A stretch of DNA of 64,000 nt, from NCBI RefSeq assembly GCF_021347895.1, contig NC_067132.1:12764995-12828994 (forward strand), written 5' to 3'. This document shows positions 58,900-64,000 of the stretch, piece after piece. The number at the start of each line of letters is the position of its first letter. The stretch's first letter is position 1. The position numbers and the translations under genes were made by a program. Under the pieces are notes generated by a model, which saw only the letters and a program-made list of their open reading frames with translations, did not search any database and had not been told where the DNA came from. This DNA is from Acanthochromis polyacanthus. Taxonomy: Eukaryota; Chordata; Actinopteri; Pomacentridae.

Positions 58900-59195
58900 T
58901 ATAAGCAGCAGTGTGTCATGTGAAGATAGAAAGATGTGAACGTGTAAACTTGTTAACTTAATGAACACTTTCTCCATTTCTGGTTGGATAGTAAACTGTA
59001 TAAACACACTGTGGTGTAGTAATTCTGTTGTTTTGTGGCTTCTTTTACATCCTCCACTGCCTGACATATTTTCATTTTTTTATTAAATTAAACAAATTTT
59101 AAGTTCCACATTCTCACATAAATTATTTAACTAACTTTTCTTGATGTTTTATGTTTTTGCTGTGGTATAATTTCAGTGTCTGCATTGAAATATTT
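58900..59195 (+). repeat. Repeat family C, copy 2
   Basis: Collinear with 27514-27790 (see that entry for the shared blocks). It abuts the Tc1-type MITE. Confidence 0.65.
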
Positions 59196-59429
59196 AGGCA
59201 GGCATCATGTCAAAGTGAAAATATTGGTATTGTGACAACACTACACTGAAGCTAATCTTCCCGTTTGTGAACAGTGGCCAACAATTCTTGGGAATCTTGC
59301 TAAAAATATGACAATTGTGGAAAACAAATTACTTGTTCACTTTTATAATTGCCCAGACATTATTTACAACTTTTGAACAATATATTCTCACACATTCTTT
59401 CACAACAGTGTGCTGAAAGTCCATTGACT

Positions 59430-59743
59430 CATCTATTATCTATACACCACTTACTCCTCATTAGTTTCGTAGGGGGGCTGGAGTCTATCCCAGCTGGTCA
59501 ACTAGGCAATGACAGGGCTACATATAGAGGCAAACAATTCCACTGACATTCACACCTTTGGACAATTTAGAATCACCAACTACCCTCAGCATGTTTTTGG
59601 ACTGTGGGAGGAAGTCAGCACACATGCACAGGGAGAACACGCACACTCCATGGAGAAAGATCCCAGGAAGGGGCAGAGACATGACCCGGGCATCTTCTAA
59701 CTCCAATGCAACAGTGCTAACCACCGATCCACTGTGCAACCTC
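59430..59743 (-). mobile_element. SINE copy, moderately decayed
   Basis: Tail-side ATCTATTATCTATACACCAC through GGCTGGAGTCTATCCCAGCT; a short deletion removes the GGCAGGGGACACCC block; head ends ACTGTGCAACCTC. Same orientation as all other copies. Confidence 0.8.
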
Positions 59744-62030
59744 TGTTGAAATCCCAGCAGCTTTATATTTCATTTGTGTTTTGGGGAATCAGACGAGGAG
59801 CTGGATCTACTTGGTTTTACTCAACTTTACCAAACACCGGGAATGCGCCACTATTTTTAGTAAATCCCTGAACTGTCGTCTGGCAACCCCACAAAAGAGA
59901 CTTAATATAGGATTTGGTAGGGGAAAAGTGGGTGAATCTCTCCTATAAATTACCAAAAGTCTGTGCTGCTCAGTAATCTGAGCTGTAATTTCGGGACATC
60001 AGCACTCGCGTCATCGACAACCCAAACTTAGAACGCTTTGGGTTTTGTTGGTCAGTGCATGTTTGTGTACAGCTGAGTTTAACTGAAGAAGTTACATGCA
60101 GGGATGTGGATGTGGGAAAGGGTGGAGATGAAGTGGGAGTGAGCAGATAAAAGCAAAAGCAGGAGGGAAGTCACTATGAGCTTCCTATACAATATCACAA
60201 CAAGAGTTTACCTATCAATGCCACAGAACTCTGTTATGCTGCTGTGTGACACGGCTGCATTTTCTAATCCACTTTGACTCGATGTTAGCTATTTTCATTC
60301 AGCACCATGACTACTATCAGGCTTCAGTGAGGATTTTATCCCATTTGTAAGCCATAAAAAATTTTGCTTGATGTTTTCATAGGCAATTATCGCTCGTTTT
60401 TTACATGCTCTGTGAAGTAAAGTGTGGCTCTTCTACTAAAACTCAGTCATTTGCATCCATGAAGGTAGAACATTCATTTGCAAACACACCTTAATGACTA
60501 ATTGAAAACCTTTTAATTATTTTATGGTTGTTTCTTTTTTGTTGAGAAACTCTGCCTGGAGGTACGATCTAATGAACCCAATAAAAAGGCTCCTGCTCCA
60601 ATTCCCTCGCCATTGAATCGTGTGTTCAAGTGCGCCCACACTGTCTGTGCATCTGTCAGTCTGCTGATTTGTGTGTGTGCAGGTGCCCGCTCATCGGTGC
60701 GTGAGAATGTGTCTTGTAGGGCAGATAATGAGCGCGCAGCATGCATTCTCTGATTTCAATCCTAAACTGGCTCAGCAGAGTGCAGCGGTTTGTATTCATA
60801 AACATAATGCACATCGATCACTTGATTTGTTTCCACAGCCAAATCAGTCTGGGCGTCGGCCTGTCTCTAATTCTCTCTATGATTGGTTATCTGTTTCCTA
60901 TAATTTTGATCCAAACTACGTGCCCGTGAGACGGCTGAAGTAATAGCGCTGCATTGATTTATATACATTGTCTCATTGTAGGTAATGAGTCTGCTTGTCG
61001 CAATGTATTCTTTGTTCTTTCCTATATCGGGAGTCCTGACAGGTAAAGTAGTGAGGAAATGTATTTTTGTCTAATCTTACATAACATCTAGTCACAGCTC
61101 AGCTCCTTTAAGTGTTAAATCCAAACAGGTCAAAAGAAATTCAGGTCATTCAAATATTTATCTTAGCTGCCAGCCTCGTTTTCACTACAGCACCTGAGCT
61201 CTCCTGTTTCTATACGCTACGAGTCAGACACTGTACGACTTCATTAGTGTTTGTTGCAAGATCAAGGGAACATTTCAACTCTTTGAAACATACAACTGTA
61301 ACCACTCACATCTGTGTATGAACTACGGAGGTAAAACCAGGGGTGATTAGCTTCCCACGAAGACCACAGCAAGGGTGAACGATTAGCTTGACTTGCTGCA
61401 TAAGTCAGGTCCAATATTTGGCTTTTTTACCTAAATTTGGGCAGCAGAGAGCAGACATGAAACGAGGTGGTTGGTGAGTGAGGTGTGAACATGCAATACC
61501 AAGATGTCATGACACCAGAAATGCTTCAGAAATGTTGCGACTCCTGATACCTATTTGGATACCGTAGCTAAAAATAAACCGATGAAAGTTCAATATTTTT
61601 GTGCCTGTCTGTGCTGCTCTACATCCTCCTTAGGCTGATGTTGTGAAAAGATCTTTAGGAAACCCGGAGGCTGCCACACACAGTGTGCTAACACTTACTG
61701 TTCATTATCAATTCAAACACTATCCCCATACATGACATTTCAGACATGTTGATCTACCTGCACCTCTCAGTGGCATTCTGGAGAAATCACAAACACCAGT
61801 GTGTCAGACGTGGTTCCTTTACTACCTTTGGCACCACAGAAAAGAAGTACCATCACATTATAGATTTTTGGGTCCTACTTGGATAACAAAGTATTGGTTC
61901 TCATGGATAATGCAAACTCCAGCTACTGCTAATGCTCAGCAGCCCCCACCCAAGACCACCAGAGTACTTGTGTTTATTTGTATCTCAGACTGTTTCTGAA
62001 AGATGGACATAGCACTCGTGACATTACCAG
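59744..62030. other. No gene; possible regulatory block 60690-60980
   Basis: The block 60690-60980 is repeat-free, with GATAATGAGCGC, ATTCATAAACATAATGC, ATGATTGGTTATC and TAATAGCGCTGC motifs. Other frames to 90 codons are unsupported. Confidence 0.35.
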
Positions 62031-62235
62031 CTGGTTTGTGGGCGATCACTTTGAAGCTTCAAGTTTGGAATTCTTGGCCTTTTAAAAGCAGACATGATGA
62101 GTGAGTGATGGAGCTGACTGAGAACTCAACGACAATAAGCATGCTGGTATGGTAGCAACCTGTCAATCATAAGGTAAGTTCTCACTAAAAGATACCTTAG
62201 TCGTCTCTTTTACTCTAAATGGGATCAAAATTTAG
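62031..62235 (+). repeat. Repeat family A, copy 3, left part
   Basis: Starts GGTTTGTGGGCGATCAC and runs through AAGCTTCAAGTTTGG, CTTGGCCTTT, CCTGTCAATCATAAGG and TACTCTAAATGGGATC, matching copy 2. Interrupted at 62243 by a LINE. Confidence 0.65.
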
Positions 62236-62242
62236 AAAACAA

Positions 62243-62822
62243 GAACAAGACAAGTTGGACTGGTCCAGACATATGGACGTAGTGTACAAGAAGGGCCAAA
62301 GCAGACTTTACTTCCTGAGAAGGTTAAGGTCTTTTAACATCAACAGGTCTCTTTTAACATCAACAGGTCTCTTCTATATACATTTTCCCAGACTGTGGTG
62401 GCCGGTGTTTTATTCTTTGGGGTTGCGTGTTGGGGGGTGGGGGCTCACTCCAGGGATAGAAACCGGCTGAGTAAGCTGATCAAGAAAGTGAGCTCCACAA
62501 CGGGTGTTGATTTTAACAATGCTTCTCAACCACTAAACAATCTGGAGGTGTTTTGGCAGAACACCTAGCCACAGACTCATCCATCCTTAGTGCAGGTCTG
62601 AGGACAGCAGGAAGTCCTTACTACCAGCTGCATTCAGGCTTTCCAATTCACAGTAATAAACATTAATATTTCTCAATTTTATGCTGTGTATGTTATTGAC
62701 TTTTATAATTTTTCTAACTGATATACTATGTATATGGTCATACTGATGACTATTAGTGTTGGTGTTCTGTCAGGTTAGTGGCTTGTCTGAGTGTTTATAT
62801 GCTGCTGATACAAGTCATTTCT
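62243..62822 (+). pseudogene. 5'-truncated LINE with reverse transcriptase C-terminus
   Basis: The frame encodes the end of a non-LTR retrotransposon ORF2: LDWSRHMDVVYKKGQSRLYF, then LRRLRSFN, the conserved block after the polymerase domain. A 20-base tandem duplication (TCTTTTAACATCAACAGGTC, twice, near 62331-62370) shifts the frame. The next frame then shows a VVAGVLFFGVACWG-type block and RNRLSKLIKK, the usual C-terminal order. AAAACAA flanks the piece (62236-62242 and 62823-62829), a likely target duplication. L2/jockey-type is likely but not settled. Confidence 0.75.
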
Positions 62823-63050
62823 AAAACAAAATCCTGCTGTACTAGAGTCTTGAAACTACCATTCAGAACCATAAATTCATTAGGAACATGTTTACTGTGG
62901 TGGCAGATCAGGTTAGAAGTATGGTTATTTTCTGATAGACTTCTACAGTCTAGACTTCTTCTTGCTACCAGATGAGTCGCCCCCTGCTGGATGTTTAAAA
63001 GAATGTAGATTTCAGTCACTTCTGCTCTGGTTTTGCATTTCAAACCTGGA
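62823..63050 (+). repeat. Repeat family A, copy 3, right part
   Basis: Resumes with CCTGCTGTACTAGAGTC, TTGAAAC, GATAGACTTCTACAG, then GAGTCGCCCCCTGCTGGATG and AAGAATGTAGATTTCAG, matching copies 1 and 2. Confidence 0.65.
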
Positions 63051-64000
63051 GAGTGTGTACATATTTTATATATAATCTGAGGTTAGTACACAAACACAGA
63101 AGTAGTAAATAAAAAAACAAAAAAATCCACCAGAAGAACAGTTGAGGAAACTGTCTTTGACATACCATGATTAATGATGCAAAAAGGCAAACGTTAATTG
63201 CAGGTCTGTGGCGGCAACACCCATCCACCACTCCAACCACCACACTAATACTTTCATCATTGGTACTGCATTATTTTGTACACAACTTCAGCATTTAATC
63301 TAAGGTGTGTGGTCTCAGAATTACAGAGCAAGGATGTAGTTCCTAGGAGCTATAATCTACTCAGTCTTAATGTAAACAACAGCTGATTTCTCCATGAAAT
63401 ACGGTTCAAATCTAAAATTACCAGAGGGTGATTCAAATCAGTGCAGCATCTGCTCAGCCTTACATGGGTGGAAACCACACATGATTCCATGTGGCTGGAA
63501 ACTCTGGTAGGAGAGCTTTAAATGGGTATTAATTAAGCTGCAAATAAGCCGCTTGTATACAACTCAGCATCTTCAAAACCTGCTTCTCAGTGATCCGTCA
63601 CATGGTGGATAACCACAGTTAAACACACTATTTAAATACGTCATCTGTTTTTCTTTCTGCAAGTAAAAAGTTCAAGGTGAAATGAAATACTTTATTAATA
63701 ATGCTAGGATACAAGGATTCACTCCTCTTCTGCAGATGTCAACACAGATGCTGCGAGAAGCCACATTTTGCAATATTCTAATGAACAATGAAGCTTTCCC
63801 TGCCAAACGCTAATTTGCTGTTTACGGGATGACTTCATTCTAGCAGATCCCTCTTCTCACAGCAACATTCAGCATATATTATCCAGACTTCAGCCATCCA
63901 TCACAAACTGCTGGAACATCAGAGAAACTCAGCTTCCCGAGACCAGAAGCAGACCAGCAAAGTGAATTTAGTCAGATCTCAAGTCGTTGTATTCTTTCAA
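63051..64000. other. No feature recognised
   Basis: Apparently unique sequence to the end of the window. Confidence 0.4.

Overview
This window looks like nuclear DNA from a bony fish, probably a spiny-rayed (percomorph) teleost. It is AT-rich, has no long open reading frame, and carries long CA/GT, CTGT and poly-A tracts. Most of what can be recognised belongs to repeat families seen across teleost genomes: tRNA-headed SINEs with a GGAT-type tail, retroposon tails ending in TTGAA pentamers, Tc1/mariner-like elements, hAT elements, TTAA-flanked MITEs and solo LTRs. Species and chromosome cannot be told from the sequence. Family assignments come from recall of typical teleost repeats and were not searched.

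Coding content is very low. The only stretch I can defend as host-gene exons is 11442-12069 on the + strand, where two short reading frames each follow a splice-acceptor-like sequence and end in their own stop. They could be alternative last exons of one unidentified gene. The remaining ~52 kb downstream looks intergenic or intronic. Broken transposon coding sequence is present at 36321-36341 (-), 36862-38230 (+) and 62243-62822 (+).

Layout: 1-11.4 kb is mostly unique sequence with two repeat-A segments split by a TTGAA-tailed retroposon (2330-3270), a compound CA microsatellite, a SINE (5024-5361) and a 374-bp Tc1-type MITE. 11.4-12.4 kb holds the candidate exons and their 3' regions. 13-21 kb has a perfect 18-bp hairpin (15825-15866), a microsatellite cluster (18513-18773), a second copy of the Tc1 MITE, a TTAA-flanked element and a solo LTR (21252-21612). 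23-31.6 kb has a SINE, a CA tract, an inverted-repeat element with a doubled 3' end (29562-30107) and a local duplication. 32.3-38.9 kb is a repeat-dense block: a solo LTR inside an inverted-repeat transposon, two Tc1-like remnants and another repeat-A copy. 43.3-46.2 kb has a SINE split by a hairpin-rich insertion, then a complete hAT-type element with a perfect 8-bp target duplication. 47.8-64 kb has SINEs, a hAT MITE, a TTAA MITE nested in another repeat, and a third repeat-A copy split by a 5'-truncated LINE.

The main theme is nesting. At least seven elements sit inside older ones, often with visible target-site duplications, so their order of arrival can be read. I found no convincing evidence of a new biological system. 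The most useful leads are the two candidate terminal exons, the hairpin-rich insertion at 43432-43920, the doubled-end element at 29562-30107 and the perfect hairpin at 15825-15866.
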